A stretch of DNA of 64,000 bases. Origin: Lachnospiraceae bacterium. Its GTDB lineage: Bacteria; Bacillota; Clostridia; Lachnospirales; Lachnospiraceae. The translations under genes and the position numbers were made by a program. Below are positions 17,821-27,600 of this stretch, piece by piece. Position 1 is the stretch's first letter, and each line of letters opens with the position of its first letter. Below the pieces are notes generated by a model. That model saw only the letters and a list, made by a program, of their open reading frames with translations. It made no database searches and was not told the origin of the DNA. The stretch lies in assembly GCA_021771695.1 (NCBI GenBank), contig JAETON010000003.1, forward strand, positions 1 through 64,000, given 5' to 3'.

Positions 17821-17844
17821 AGTAACAATTACTATTATTAGTAA
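17821..17844 (+). promoter_or_regulatory. Operator-like overlapping inverted repeats in the rbr leader
   Basis: AGTAA-CAA-TTACT (17821-17833) and TTACTA-TTAT-TAGTAA (17829-17844) overlap, giving three alternating AGTAA half-sites between the likely start point and the ribosome binding site. The AT-rich symmetry recalls PerR-type operators, but the spacing is not the classical 7-1-7, so the regulator is unassigned. Confidence 0.45.
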
Positions 17845-17855
17845 AGGAGGTCATT

Positions 17856-18398
17856 ATGGCTGATTTAAAAGGAACAAAAACAGAAGCAAATTTAATGGCA
17901 GCGTTTGCCGGAGAATCTCAAGCCCGCAATAAATATGATTTTTATGCAAGCCAAGCCAAAAAAGACGGTTATGTTCAATTTGGAAATATTTTTTCTGAAA
18001 CTGCATTAAACGAAAAAGAACACGCAAAAATCTGGTTCAAGTTACTCCATGGTGGAAGTGTTCCATCTACCATTGATAATTTAAAAGATGCTGCTGCTGG
18101 CGAAAACTTTGAATGGACAGATATGTATCCAACCTTTGCAAAGGAAGCAAAAGAAGAAGGCTTTGATGAAATTGCAAATTTATTCTCCATGGTAGCTGAA
18201 ATTGAAAAGCATCATGACGAACGCTACCAGCAGCTTACTGAAAATCTTGAAGAGGACATTGTATACAAAAGAGATGTGGAAGTTGCATGGATTTGTACCA
18301 ATTGTGGACATGTGCACTATGGAAAAAACGCTCCACAAAAATGTCCTGTATGCGGCCACCCGCAAAAATACTTCAAAATTGATGTAAAAGACTACTAA
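17856..18398 (+). CDS. rbr: Rubrerythrin
   Basis: 180-residue non-haem iron peroxidase that reduces hydrogen peroxide to water in the anaerobe cytoplasm. The ferritin-like four-helix domain (1-~135) carries diiron ligands including E20, the E53/H56 ExxH pair and the E117/H120 ExxH pair. The C-terminal rubredoxin domain has C147, C150, C163 and C166 for one iron. AAAGGAGG precedes the ATG by five bases. It is monocistronic, with a strong promoter, an operator-like leader and a terminator. Oxidative-stress control, for example by PerR, is likely but inferred. Confidence 0.97.
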   Translation: MADLKGTKTEANLMAAFAGESQARNKYDFYASQAKKDGYVQFGNIFSETALNEKEHAKIWFKLLHGGSVPSTIDNLKDAAAGENFEWTDMYPTFAKEAKEEGFDEIANLFSMVAEIEKHHDERYQQLTENLEEDIVYKRDVEVAWICTNCGHVHYGKNAPQKCPVCGHPQKYFKIDVKDY

Positions 18399-18405
18399 AA
18401 TACGG

Positions 18406-18465
18406 AAAAGACATAAGTTCCGACACACTTCCTTCGTCCAGATGTGTTTGGTCCTTATGTCTTTT
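18406..18465 (+). terminator. Large hairpin terminator of rbr
   Basis: AAAAGACATAAG (18406-18417) pairs perfectly with CTTATGTCTTTT (18454-18465), with an inner partial stem CGACACAC/GTGTTTGG. It starts eight bases after the rbr stop. Confidence 0.8.
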
Positions 18466-18570
18466 CTCTTACCCTCTTTTGGCTCTTATGCCTTTTTACC
18501 GAGATGTGTTTCGGCTATATTGTTTTCCCTTAAGTTTGTTTGGCTTTTGTGCCTAAACTATATGAATCCC
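18447..18570 (+). repeat. Degenerate ~31-base tandem repeat after rbr
   Basis: Four diverged units begin with TTYGG at 18447, 18478, 18510 and 18539 (intervals of 31, 32 and 29 bases). They share a pattern like TTTGGYTCTTATGYCTTTT. The first unit forms the right arm of the rbr terminator. No open reading frame spans them in a way that explains the repetition. No gene was found between 18399 and 18599. Confidence 0.4.
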
Positions 18571-18599
18571 CTGTTTGTGTAAATATGTTTTATTTATTT

Positions 18600-19358
18600 T
18601 TATATTTTTTGCTTTTTACGGCCGCGTTTTTTTAGTGCTGCTATCAATCCAATGATAAGCAGGATATCTATTACAAAAAGTACTTTTCTTTTTACATCGG
18701 ATGATTTTATGCTTTTTGATGTTTGCTCTTTTACATGGACTTTTTGATCCATTGCTTTTAGTTTTTCTGAATTTGTGATTTCTTCGATTGTTAAATATTT
18801 CTTCAAGTTCCACCTCGTATCATAAATCTTTCTTTTTTTGTAATAAAACTCAGTTGCATTTTCGTTCTTTGAGAATTCTTTCATTTGTCCATCTGAATTT
18901 ATGAAATATTTCAGCTTTGTTTTTGAAAATGTAAGATTCCATTGGAATGGTTCAAAAGATAGTGTCCGGTAATCATCACTGTCTGTCTCAAATAATCCAT
19001 GGGCTATCTCCCATTTTCCGTTGGTTTTCTTTAAGGAAGCTACAACACAGTCTCCTTCTTCTACCTGTTCTTTTTGATGATAAGACCAGTTGTAAGTAAT
19101 CGTTTCATTCTTTGGAACCACATATCGATGATCTTCTTCTCTTTTTTCAATGGAGGCTTCATTTAATTCTACATTTATGTAATCGGTTACCTTTAGTACA
19201 AGATAATCCCGCGAAACATGACTTACTTTTCCCACCATTAATATATCTTGATTACTGTTTTGTATGATTAAATCTTCTATATCTCCTGCAAATGCCGCTT
19301 GCGGCTGAATCAAAAATAGCAATAGCAGCATTACAGCAATCAGTATTTTTTCCCTCAT
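18600..19358 (-). CDS. Predicted secreted protein with C-terminal membrane anchor, function unknown
   Basis: 252 residues. An N-terminal signal peptide (LLLLFLIQPQAAFA, cleavage after about residue 24) is followed by ~200 extracellular residues rich in Lys, Glu and aromatic residues. A hydrophobic helix at ~225-242 and a basic tail RGRKKQKI give a type I membrane topology. The first part of the ectodomain (ILMVGKVSHVSRDYLVLKVTDYI) could be a small beta-barrel fold, but no family is recognised. It stands alone between the rbr terminator region and a divergent stretch, and it has no obvious operon partner. Confidence 0.6.
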   Translation of the reverse strand: MREKILIAVMLLLLFLIQPQAAFAGDIEDLIIQNSNQDILMVGKVSHVSRDYLVLKVTDYINVELNEASIEKREEDHRYVVPKNETITYNWSYHQKEQVEEGDCVVASLKKTNGKWEIAHGLFETDSDDYRTLSFEPFQWNLTFSKTKLKYFINSDGQMKEFSKNENATEFYYKKRKIYDTRWNLKKYLTIEEITNSEKLKAMDQKVHVKEQTSKSIKSSDVKRKVLFVIDILLIIGLIAALKKRGRKKQKI

Positions 19359-19461
19359 TTGCTGCCCCCTCTCCCTCTCGTCATTTACATTATAACCAAA
19401 AGAAATAGACGATTTATGACGAAAAAACTGAAAAAATCTTACTTTTTCCTTAAATTACGAA

Positions 19462-19515
19462 ACAAAAAAAGAAGCTGACACTCTATAGACATTTATCTAC
19501 TTTCACATCAGCTTC
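19462..19515 (-). terminator. Intrinsic terminator of the Thr/Glu-rich lipoprotein gene
   Basis: GAAGCTGA (19471-19478) and TCAGCTTC (19508-19515) bracket a partly paired interior. The minus-strand RNA then runs into seven U residues. Confidence 0.88.
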
Positions 19516-19548
19516 CTGAATTTTTTAATTATCAAACTTAAGCAGTCT

Positions 19549-20001
19549 TTATTTTACAGATAAAATCTGCATATTAGCCTGTCCTTCTAACGCTCCATAT
19601 GTGAAGGAGATTTTGCTTCCTTCTCCCTTCTTATTCAAAGCTTCTTTTACTGCTTCATCTTCCACAAAGAAAGTCATAAATTCCCCATTGGACATTTCAA
19701 CTTCTATGGAGCTGGAATCTACCCATCCATTGAAAGTTCCAGTTCCACTCTTTGGTTTTTTCTGTTCGTCTTCTTTTGTTGCTACATCATCCTTATCTAC
19801 TGCTTCCGTGGCAGCTTCTGTGGTTTCTGATGTTGCTACAGTTGTCTCATCTTCCTCTGTTGCTTCTGTCCCTTCTTCTGTGGCAGCTTCTGTGGTTGTA
19901 GTATCTGATTCTGGGCTGCTTGGGCTTTTCTTTCCACATGCTGCCAAAGAAACTGTACCAATTAATAATATACTTGCTATCAATAAAAATCTCTTTCTCA
20001 T
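19549..20001 (-). CDS. Lipoprotein with Thr/Glu/Ala-rich linker, function unknown
   Basis: 150 residues. The signal peptide ends in a lipobox SLAAC (Cys21). Residues ~26-83 are a low-complexity linker of Thr, Glu and Ala (repeated TTEAATE-like units), which would hold the C-terminal domain away from the membrane. The last ~65 residues (GTFNGWVDSSSIEVEMSNGE then MTFFVEDEAV) form a small predicted beta domain seen in many short clostridial lipoproteins. No function can be assigned. It is monocistronic with a strong terminator and is divergent from the CotS-like gene. Confidence 0.65.
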   Translation of the reverse strand: MRKRFLLIASILLIGTVSLAACGKKSPSSPESDTTTTEAATEEGTEATEEDETTVATSETTEAATEAVDKDDVATKEDEQKKPKSGTGTFNGWVDSSSIEVEMSNGEFMTFFVEDEAVKEALNKKGEGSKISFTYGALEGQANMQILSVK

Positions 20002-20065
20002 AATTTATACTCCTTTCAACCTTTTTTTCAGTATAGCCTATTTCCTTTAGAATGGCAAGACGGTA

Positions 20066-20094
20066 TCATATTCCAGCATTTTTACACATATCAT
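20066..20094 (+). promoter_or_regulatory. Sigma-E-like promoter of the CotS-like gene
   Basis: TCATATT (20066-20072) matches the sigma-E -35 consensus KMATATT exactly. After a 14-base spacer CATATCAT (20087-20094) resembles the -10 consensus CATACAHT. Mother-cell expression fits a spore-coat gene, and the gene starts 26 bases downstream. Confidence 0.6.
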
Positions 20095-20120
20095 TAGAGG
20101 TAGAACTTTGAGGAGGGTAT

Positions 20121-21098
20121 ATGTTGAACGAAAAATATCAAATACTGTTAGACCAATATGATATTTGTGCTGATTATTTGAAGCGGGGCAGAGGCGGAAT
20201 TTTATGCCATACCAATCACGGCATCTACGCTTTGGCACAAACTTCTTTATCTGAAGACCGCCTGTGTGCAGTATCCCAATGGACAGAATTATTGAAATCT
20301 GCACATTTTTCTAATGTTGACCAATACATTTTAAATAAAAACGGTTGTTTCCTTTCCTATGATAAATACTATGAAACCTACGCTTTAAGAAAAACATTTT
20401 CTGGTACAGAATGTGACATTCATTCTATGAACGATGTTCAAACGGCTGCTGCGAATCTAGGAATATTTCATCGAACATCCAAGGATATTTCATTCCCATC
20501 GAAAAATTTACGAAAATATACTTCCATCCACAAACATTACCAGCAGAAATATTCAGAAATGAAAAGTATTTCCCGGTATATCAGAAACAAAAAAAATAAA
20601 GGAACCTTTGAATACTTATTTTTAGAACAAACAAAGGATTTCTGGAAACAGATGGAAACAGCACTGCATTATCTGGAAATGGCTGATCCTTCCCATATAG
20701 GATGGTGCCATGGTGCTTATAACCATCATAATATTTTAATAACCGGGGGCTTTCCTGCTACCATTCATTTTGAGCATTTTTTCTATGGCTATCCAATACT
20801 GGATCTATATTACTTTTTAAGAAAAACACTGGAAAAAAATAATTATAATTTTGCTTTTTGTGAAACAGTTATACAAAACTATCACCAGGAATTCCCTTTA
20901 ACTTCCAAAGACCAAAAATGCCTTTACGGTCTTCTTTTGTTCCCGGAAAAATTCTGGAAAATTTCCAATCAGTACATGGGACACAAAAAACATTGGGTTT
21001 CCCCTCGATACATTGACAAATTGGAAGAATTTGTCTCATCAAAAGAGCTTCGAGCACTTTTTCTCGAAAAATATGTACAAATTTATAATGTATTTTAG
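20121..21098 (+). CDS. CotS-family spore coat protein, kinase-like fold
   Basis: 325 residues with an aminoglycoside-phosphotransferase-like fold of the CotS/YutH spore coat family. The catalytic loop appears as HGAYNHHNIL near residue 198 and the second metal-site region as IHFEHFFYGYPILDLYYFLRK near 218. Active relatives have HGDxxxxN and IDFD, so the catalytic Asp is Ala here and the metal Asp is replaced, suggesting a pseudokinase or structural role. GAGGAGG is only four bases before the ATG; the next codon, TTG at 20124, would give better spacing, so the exact start is uncertain. A sigma-E-like promoter precedes it. Confidence 0.78.
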   Translation: MLNEKYQILLDQYDICADYLKRGRGGILCHTNHGIYALAQTSLSEDRLCAVSQWTELLKSAHFSNVDQYILNKNGCFLSYDKYYETYALRKTFSGTECDIHSMNDVQTAAANLGIFHRTSKDISFPSKNLRKYTSIHKHYQQKYSEMKSISRYIRNKKNKGTFEYLFLEQTKDFWKQMETALHYLEMADPSHIGWCHGAYNHHNILITGGFPATIHFEHFFYGYPILDLYYFLRKTLEKNNYNFAFCETVIQNYHQEFPLTSKDQKCLYGLLLFPEKFWKISNQYMGHKKHWVSPRYIDKLEEFVSSKELRALFLEKYVQIYNVF

Positions 21099-21158
21099 CT
21101 CATTTTAAGGTATAATTAAACAAAGGCATTTTAAATAACTTAAAGGAGGAGTTAATTT

Positions 21159-22883
21159 ATGAATTACAAAGAAACTTATCAGGAATGGCTTTCCAACCCT
21201 TATTTTGATGAAGCTACAAAGCAAGAGTTAAAAGCTATTGAAAATGATGACAATGAAATTAAAGAACGCTTTTATGCTGACCTGGCATTTGGAACTGCCG
21301 GACTTCGCGGAATTATCGGTGCTGGTATTAACCGTATGAATATTTATGTTGTCAGAAAAGCTACACAGGGATTGGCTGATTATATTTTAGAGCAGAATAC
21401 AGATAAAAAACGTGTCGCTATTGCATTTGATTCCAGACATATGTCTCCGGAATTTGCAGATGAAGCGGCAAGATGTCTCGCAGCCAATGGAATCAAAGCA
21501 TTTATTTTTGAATCTCTCCGCCCAACTCCTGAATTATCCTTTGCCGTAAGACATTTGGATTGTATCGCAGGAATCAACATCACAGCCAGCCATAACCCAC
21601 CGGCATATAATGGATACAAAGTATATTGGGAAGACGGTGCACAGTTTACAGATCCTCATGCATCAGGAGTTACTGCAAAAGTTAATGCTATTACAGATAT
21701 TTCTACCTGCAAGACGATGGCAAAAGATGATGCTGTATCCGCTGGATTATATGAAGTTATCGGCAAAGAAGTTGATGATGCTTACATTGCAGAAGTTGAA
21801 AAACAGGTATTCAACCAGAAAGCAATTGATGAAATGGCATCTAAATTAAAAATTGTTTACACTCCTCTTCACGGAACTGGAAACCTGCCAGTCCGCCGTG
21901 TCCTTGACGATTTAGGATTTAAAAATGTATACGTTGTACCGGAACAGGAATTACCAGATGGTGATTTCCCTACAGTAAGCTATCCAAATCCTGAAGCAAA
22001 AGAGGCTTTTGAACTTGGTCTTGCTCTTGCGAAAGAAAAAGACGCTGATTTAGTTTTAGCTACAGATCCAGATGCCGACCGTCTCGGTGTATATGTAAAA
22101 GATACAAAATCAGGAGACTATATTCCATTGACAGGTAACATGTCTGGTTCCCTGTTATGTGAATATGTTTTAAGCCAGAAAAAAGCAATCAACGGTTCGC
22201 TTCCGGAAGATGGTGCTGTTGTAAAATCTATCGTTACAACAAATCTGGTTGATGCTGTTGCTGATGGTTACAGTGTAAAATTAATTAAGGTATTAACTGG
22301 ATTTAAGTGGATCGGTAAAGAAATCCTTGGATTTGAAACTACTGGAAAAGGAACATACCTCTTTGGCTTAGAAGAAAGCTACGGATGCCTGATTGGAACT
22401 TATGCCAGAGATAAAGATGCTGTATCTGCAACAGTTGCTCTTTGTGAAGCTGCTGCTTACTATGCAACTCAGGGTAAAACATTATGGGATGTTATGATTG
22501 ATATGTATGAAAAATATGGATACTATCTTGACCGCATCACTGCTATGGACTTCCCAGGATTAGAAGGAATGGATACAATGAAAAAGATGCTGGCTGATTT
22601 CCGCGAAAATCCTCCAAAAGAAATTGCCGGATTCAAAGTTGAAAAAGTCCGTGATTACGGAAATGATACTATCCTTGACGTTGCGACTGGAGACATTTCT
22701 CCAATCGGCCTTCCAAAATCTGATGTTCTGTATTACGAATTAGAAGGCGGCTCTTGGTTATGCGTACGTCCATCCGGAACAGAACCTAAGATCAAATTCT
22801 ATTATGGTGTAAAAGCGGACAGCATGGAAGCTGCTCAGACAGAAAGTGATAAATTGGATGCATGGGCAAAAGCACAGGCATAA
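21159..22883 (+). CDS. pgcA: Phosphoglucomutase (phosphohexomutase family)
   Basis: 574 residues, matching the long Firmicute PgcA type. It interconverts glucose-6-phosphate and glucose-1-phosphate for glycogen, teichoic acid and UDP-glucose synthesis. The four family motifs are present: the phosphoserine loop TASHNPP with Ser144, the metal loop DPDADRLG near residue 305, the sugar-binding loop GLEESYG near residue 408, and the phosphate-binding loop RPSGTEPK near residue 540. AAAGGAGG precedes the ATG. A terminator follows at 22915, so it is monocistronic. Confidence 0.95.
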   Translation: MNYKETYQEWLSNPYFDEATKQELKAIENDDNEIKERFYADLAFGTAGLRGIIGAGINRMNIYVVRKATQGLADYILEQNTDKKRVAIAFDSRHMSPEFADEAARCLAANGIKAFIFESLRPTPELSFAVRHLDCIAGINITASHNPPAYNGYKVYWEDGAQFTDPHASGVTAKVNAITDISTCKTMAKDDAVSAGLYEVIGKEVDDAYIAEVEKQVFNQKAIDEMASKLKIVYTPLHGTGNLPVRRVLDDLGFKNVYVVPEQELPDGDFPTVSYPNPEAKEAFELGLALAKEKDADLVLATDPDADRLGVYVKDTKSGDYIPLTGNMSGSLLCEYVLSQKKAINGSLPEDGAVVKSIVTTNLVDAVADGYSVKLIKVLTGFKWIGKEILGFETTGKGTYLFGLEESYGCLIGTYARDKDAVSATVALCEAAAYYATQGKTLWDVMIDMYEKYGYYLDRITAMDFPGLEGMDTMKKMLADFRENPPKEIAGFKVEKVRDYGNDTILDVATGDISPIGLPKSDVLYYELEGGSWLCVRPSGTEPKIKFYYGVKADSMEAAQTESDKLDAWAKAQA

Positions 22884-22914
22884 GAGTTCTCTTTTAAAAT
22901 TTTTTTAAAGAATA

Positions 22915-22951
22915 AGTGCTTCGGAATATCCTCTGAAGCACTTTCTTTGTT
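22915..22951 (+). terminator. Intrinsic terminator of pgcA
   Basis: AGTGCTTC (22915-22922) pairs with GAAGCACT (22935-22942), followed by TTCTTTGTT. It may also serve the opposing gene at 22957. Confidence 0.85.
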
Positions 22952-22956
22952 CAACA

Positions 22957-23361
22957 TTAACTAAATTCAAAATACCGAATTTCCACCTTCTCATCTGTCA
23001 ATTTTCCAATCCATTTATGAAAAATTTCATCCATTTCTTCTTTGGTTATGGTCCTCATCCGCTCATTGCTTTCCCATGGTATAATGGCAGGAAAATAAAT
23101 AATCTCATAATCATCATCACAGCACAATTCCAACCCTTCTTTTTCATTAATCAGCGCTGTAATAAATGCTCCTAATCCATGATGGGTTCCCATTTGAAAG
23201 TACCCTCGAATCCACTCCTCAAAATTTTCTTCCGTTTCTGTTAAATTTCTGTCATTTAAATAATTTTTAAATGCTCCATAAAGTTCTGTTAATTCTTTTG
23301 CAAGTTCCATTACCTGCAAAGCCCCTTTCATGTCTGAAACTTTAAATCCATATGCATTCAT
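22957..23361 (-). CDS. Conserved hypothetical protein, 134 residues
   Basis: Soluble, acidic protein of 134 residues with no signal peptide. Notable segments are NFEEWIRGYFQMGTHHGLGAF, with a Trp and a His-His pair, and DDDYEIIYFPAIIPWESNERM. The helix-rich N terminus and acidic centre suggest a small cytoplasmic protein. No family is recognised with confidence. It is transcribed against pgcA and shares the terminator region. It is accepted as a gene because its codon usage and ATG-with-GGGAGA context look normal and no better frame covers the interval. Confidence 0.6.
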   Translation of the reverse strand: MNAYGFKVSDMKGALQVMELAKELTELYGAFKNYLNDRNLTETEENFEEWIRGYFQMGTHHGLGAFITALINEKEGLELCCDDDYEIIYFPAIIPWESNERMRTITKEEMDEIFHKWIGKLTDEKVEIRYFEFS

Positions 23362-23454
23362 CTTTTGTCTCCCTTTCTTCCAGTCTTCTTATTTTCATGC
23401 TGTATACATTATACTCTTTCATTTTAAAATGTCCATATATTTTTTTACTAAATC

Positions 23455-23503
23455 AAAAAACAGCATAAACGGAAACCTTATCGATTCCCAGTCATGCTGT
23501 TTT
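23455..23503 (-). terminator. Intrinsic terminator of the foldase gene
   Basis: AAACAGCAT (23458-23466) and ATGCTGTTT (23494-23502) pair around a partly paired interior. The minus strand then has six T residues. It ends the pth-mfd-prsA run. Confidence 0.82.
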
Positions 23504-23533
23504 ATTTTTCCATTCTGCAATATGAATGAATTT

Positions 23534-24616
23534 TTACTTTTTGCTTTCTGTTGCAGTCGTTGTTGCTGCCTCTGTGGATGCTGTTGTTGCTTTATAAGAG
23601 AATTTTACTTCTCCCCATAAATCCTGATCTACAGATTTCTTATCATCCCACTCTTTATCTGCTTTCTTTGTCCATTTTTTATAAACCTTTTCATAAGCTT
23701 CCTGCTGCTTTTCTTGAAGCAGAGTTGTTTTATTTGTAGCTGCTGCTGTCTTATCATTTGGATTCAGCATTTTAATGATCACATAAGCGTCTTCTGTTTC
23801 TACCACACCGCTTACTTGATTCTTCTTTAATTTAGAAGCTGCAGTTTCAAATTTATCTCCTAAAGCTGATTTTCCTTTTGTATAAGATTCTTCATTATCT
23901 GTATTCACACCGTATTTTTTCGCTACAGAGCTGACACTCTGGCCGCCCTTGATTGCTTTCAGTGCTGATTTTGCTTTCGTCAGCTGATCTTTCTTCTCTG
24001 CAGCAGTCATATCTTTTTCTTTTCCGGTCTTGCTGTCTGTTTTCTTTGTAGTAAATACCAGTTTATAAACCTTGACTGTTTTTGCATCTTCATCTGTTAC
24101 AGATACATCAGCTTTCTCAATAATTGCCTGCATCACTTTGCTTGCAATGGTACTTTCTTCGTAAAGCTGTTTAATCATATCTTCATCCGCTTCTGTCTTT
24201 TTCATGACCTTCTTTCCAGTTTCATCCTTTACAAAAGCTTCTACATTTTCTTTTAACTGGCTTTTTTCATCTTTTGTTAATTTTACTTTGTAATCATCTG
24301 CATGTGCCACTAAAACTTTAATCTGTTTTAACTGCTCAATTACACTATCTTTTATAGACTGCTGCATGGTAATCTTCTTTCCATCGCTGTCTGTTCCTAC
24401 CTGCACAGACCACATCTTGTCTCCCAAATAAGAAGCATACTGTGCTTCTGCCTGATACTGCATAATTCTTGCGTATACATGAGCTTCCTGAAATGTGACT
24501 TTTTCTCCTGCATATTCAAACAATGTCTTTTTGTTTTTATCGCATCCGGTAAGCAGTGATAGTGATAAAGCAAGAACCGCTGTCAGACACAGCAGTTTTT
24601 TCATTAACTTTTTCAT
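23534..24616 (-). CDS. PrsA/SurA-type peptidylprolyl isomerase lipoprotein
   Basis: 360 residues with a lipoprotein signal ending at LLTGC (Cys25). The helical SurA-N-like part is at ~35-165 and a parvulin-like stretch at ~180-295 (KVYKLVFTTKK, then AKSALKAIKGGQSVSSVAKKYG and TAASKLKKNQVSGVVETEDAYVIIKM). Such lipoproteins assist folding of exported proteins at the membrane surface. A Thr/Ala/Glu-rich C-terminal tail follows. It lies 62 bases after mfd on the same strand, giving pth-mfd-prsA, an order common in Firmicutes. Isomerase activity is inferred. Confidence 0.82.
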   Translation of the reverse strand: MKKLMKKLLCLTAVLALSLSLLTGCDKNKKTLFEYAGEKVTFQEAHVYARIMQYQAEAQYASYLGDKMWSVQVGTDSDGKKITMQQSIKDSVIEQLKQIKVLVAHADDYKVKLTKDEKSQLKENVEAFVKDETGKKVMKKTEADEDMIKQLYEESTIASKVMQAIIEKADVSVTDEDAKTVKVYKLVFTTKKTDSKTGKEKDMTAAEKKDQLTKAKSALKAIKGGQSVSSVAKKYGVNTDNEESYTKGKSALGDKFETAASKLKKNQVSGVVETEDAYVIIKMLNPNDKTAAATNKTTLLQEKQQEAYEKVYKKWTKKADKEWDDKKSVDQDLWGEVKFSYKATTASTEAATTTATESKK

Positions 24617-24678
24617 TTTATTCTGTCTCCTTTTTATAACCTATAAATATTTTTCTTTCCGCATATTATACTACAAAG

Positions 24679-27600
24679 CTATTTCATTATCAATTCATTC
24701 AAAGAGTTCACACAATGTTCAATCTTTTCCAGCCATTTTATTTTTCTTGTACGTTCAAGATCTAAAACAAAAATCGGAACTTTTCCAGCCCGCAGAGAAA
24801 GAGTTCCTTCATACTCTTTCATCACCTCCGGAATCCGGTCAACATCCACCTTTGCATCTGGCTTCATTTCAAAAAAGACCTTTTCATCTTTTTGCTTTAC
24901 ATCTGTTATACATGCAGTATGTGCCAATGCTTTTAACAATGCTGCATACAAAAGATTGTGCACTGCTCTTGGCAGCTCGCCAAAACGGTCAATCAATTCA
25001 TCTGTCATATCTTCCATTTCATCTTTTGTTTCAATCGAAGAAATTCGTTTATATATTTCCAATTTTTGATATTCATTTCGAACATATGCTGCTGGAATAA
25101 ATGCATTGATATTTAAATCTAACGTTGTATCAAAATCATCTTCCTCTTTGATTTCACCTTTCAGCCTTAAAACTGCATCATTTAACATTTTACAATACAA
25201 ATCATATCCCACGGCTTCCATATGACCGGACTGTGCCTGCCCTAAAAGATTTCCTGCTCCACGGATTTCCAAATCCCTCATGGCAATCTTGTATCCAGAA
25301 CCTAAATCCGTAAATTCACGGATTGCCTGCAGCCGCTTCTCTGCAGTCTCTTTTAACAGCGTATTCTGCTTATACATCAAAAATGCAAATGCATTTCGAT
25401 TGGAACGTCCAACACGTCCGCGCAGCTGATAAAGCTGAGATAAACCTAGTTGATTGGCATCATGAATAATCATTGTATTAACATTCGGAATATCCAAACC
25501 GGTTTCAATAATCGTTGTAGAAACTAAAACATCAATCTCACGATTCATAAACTGCATCATAATTTGTTCCAGCTCCCGCTCCTTCATCTGTCCATGGGCA
25601 AAAGCAACCCTTGCATTTGGAAGAAGTTTCTGTAATTGTGCCGTAATCTCTGCAATATTATTCACACGGTTGTACACATAATACACCTGTCCGCCTCTTG
25701 TCATTTCCCGGTAAACTGCTTCTTTTACCAATTCTTCATTATATTCCATGACATATGTTTGGATTGCTCTCCGGTCATGAGGCGGTTCTTCCAAAAGACT
25801 CATATCACGAATTCCAATCAAACTCATATGAAGCGTCCTTGGAATTGGTGTCGCAGATAAGGACAAAACATCTACATCTTTTTTCATAGTTTTGATTTTT
25901 TCCTTATGGGTAACACCAAAACGCTGTTCTTCATCAATAATCAGCAAGCCAAGATTTTTATATTCCATATCTTTAGAAAGCAGCCGATGGGTTCCAATCA
26001 CAATATCCACCATACCGTTTTTCAAACCTTCCATCGTTTCTTTTTGTTCCTTTGCTGTACAAAATCTTGACATCATCCGTACAGAAATCGGGTATTGACG
26101 AAAACGTTCCGCAAATGTATGAAAATGCTGCTGTGCAAGAATGGTCGTCGGCACCAAATAAGCTACCTGCTTTCCATTATCTACAGCCTTAAATGCTGCC
26201 CGAATGGCAACCTCCGTCTTTCCGTATCCTACATCTCCGCAAATCAAACGATCCATGATTTTTTTACTTTCCATATCACGCTTCGTATCCTCAATGGCAT
26301 TTAGCTGATCCTGTGTTTCATTATATGGAAACAACTCCTCAAACTCCTTCTGCCAGACCGTATCTTTATCATATACAAATCCTTCTTTTGCCTGACGGAT
26401 TGCGTACAATTCTACCAATTCTTTGGCAATATCTTTTACCTGCCCTTTAACACGGCTTTTTGTCTTTTTCCATTCATTTCCACCCAATTTATGAAGTTTT
26501 GGTTTTCTTGCATTGGCACTGGCATACTTAGCAATCTGATCTAATGCTGATGCCAAAATAAACAAGTTGTCGCCGCCCTGATATTCAATACTAATATAAT
26601 CTTTTTCTATTCCGCCAACTGTAATTTTCTCAATTCCACGGTAAATGCCGACTCCATGTTTTTCATGAACCACATAGTCTCCAATATTTATATCAGCAAA
26701 ACTTTTGATTTTTTCTCCTTTCGCCTTGGAAACTGTCTTCTTCCGCCTTTTTTCCTTTCTCCCTTTGAAAATATCACTTTCTGAAATCAACACCCATTTG
26801 GTATTTGGATATTCTACACCGGTTTTTAGTTTTCCAGCGGTAATTATAATCTGTCCTGACTGCACCCCGCAGGATAGATCTTTAATATAAGTAATTACCA
26901 AATCATTTTCCCTCATATCTTCTGCCAAACGTTTGGCTCTGGTAACCGATGGGGATGCTACGATAACTTTATAACCTTTTTTCTGATATGCAGACAAGTC
27001 TTTTACTAATTGTTCAAAACTATTATTATAAGATTGAATGGAACGCGTTTCCATAAAAAATGTTTTTGTAATCTGTAATTCCTCTACTTGTGCAGATAAA
27101 GTGCTGAAGCAAAGCATTTTATGCTTTTCCATCTGCTGTACTGCCTGTGCATATTCTGCTACTGTACCCATTTGTCCCGGCAATAAATATCCACCCTCCA
27201 AACGGCTTTTCATACTTTCAATAAATTCCAAATAAAAAGCTTCTCCCCGTTCTTTGGTATGCTTCGGTTCATCCAAATAAATAAAACTGTCTTTTGGAAA
27301 ATAACTTAAAACACTTACCAGTTTTTCATAAAAATACGGCAGATAACCTTCCACGCCAATTAACATATGCAATTCGCTTAATTCTTCCCGGACGCGGGAA
27401 ATTTCTTTTTTCAGCCGGACTTCTTTCTCTGTTTCAAATTTCTTATGGAATTCTCCTGCTAAAGATTTATAATCTTTTTCAATTTTCTGCAATCCATCCC
27501 TGATTCGATCATCTTCCAAAATAATTTCCGTTGCAGGATACAAAATAAGCTTTTCCACTGTTTCTATAGAACGCTGGCTTTGAGCATCAAAACTCCGGAT

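Noticed and set aside
18447-18570. CRISPR array
   Set aside because: The units are diverged, contiguous without unique spacers, and no cas genes are present.
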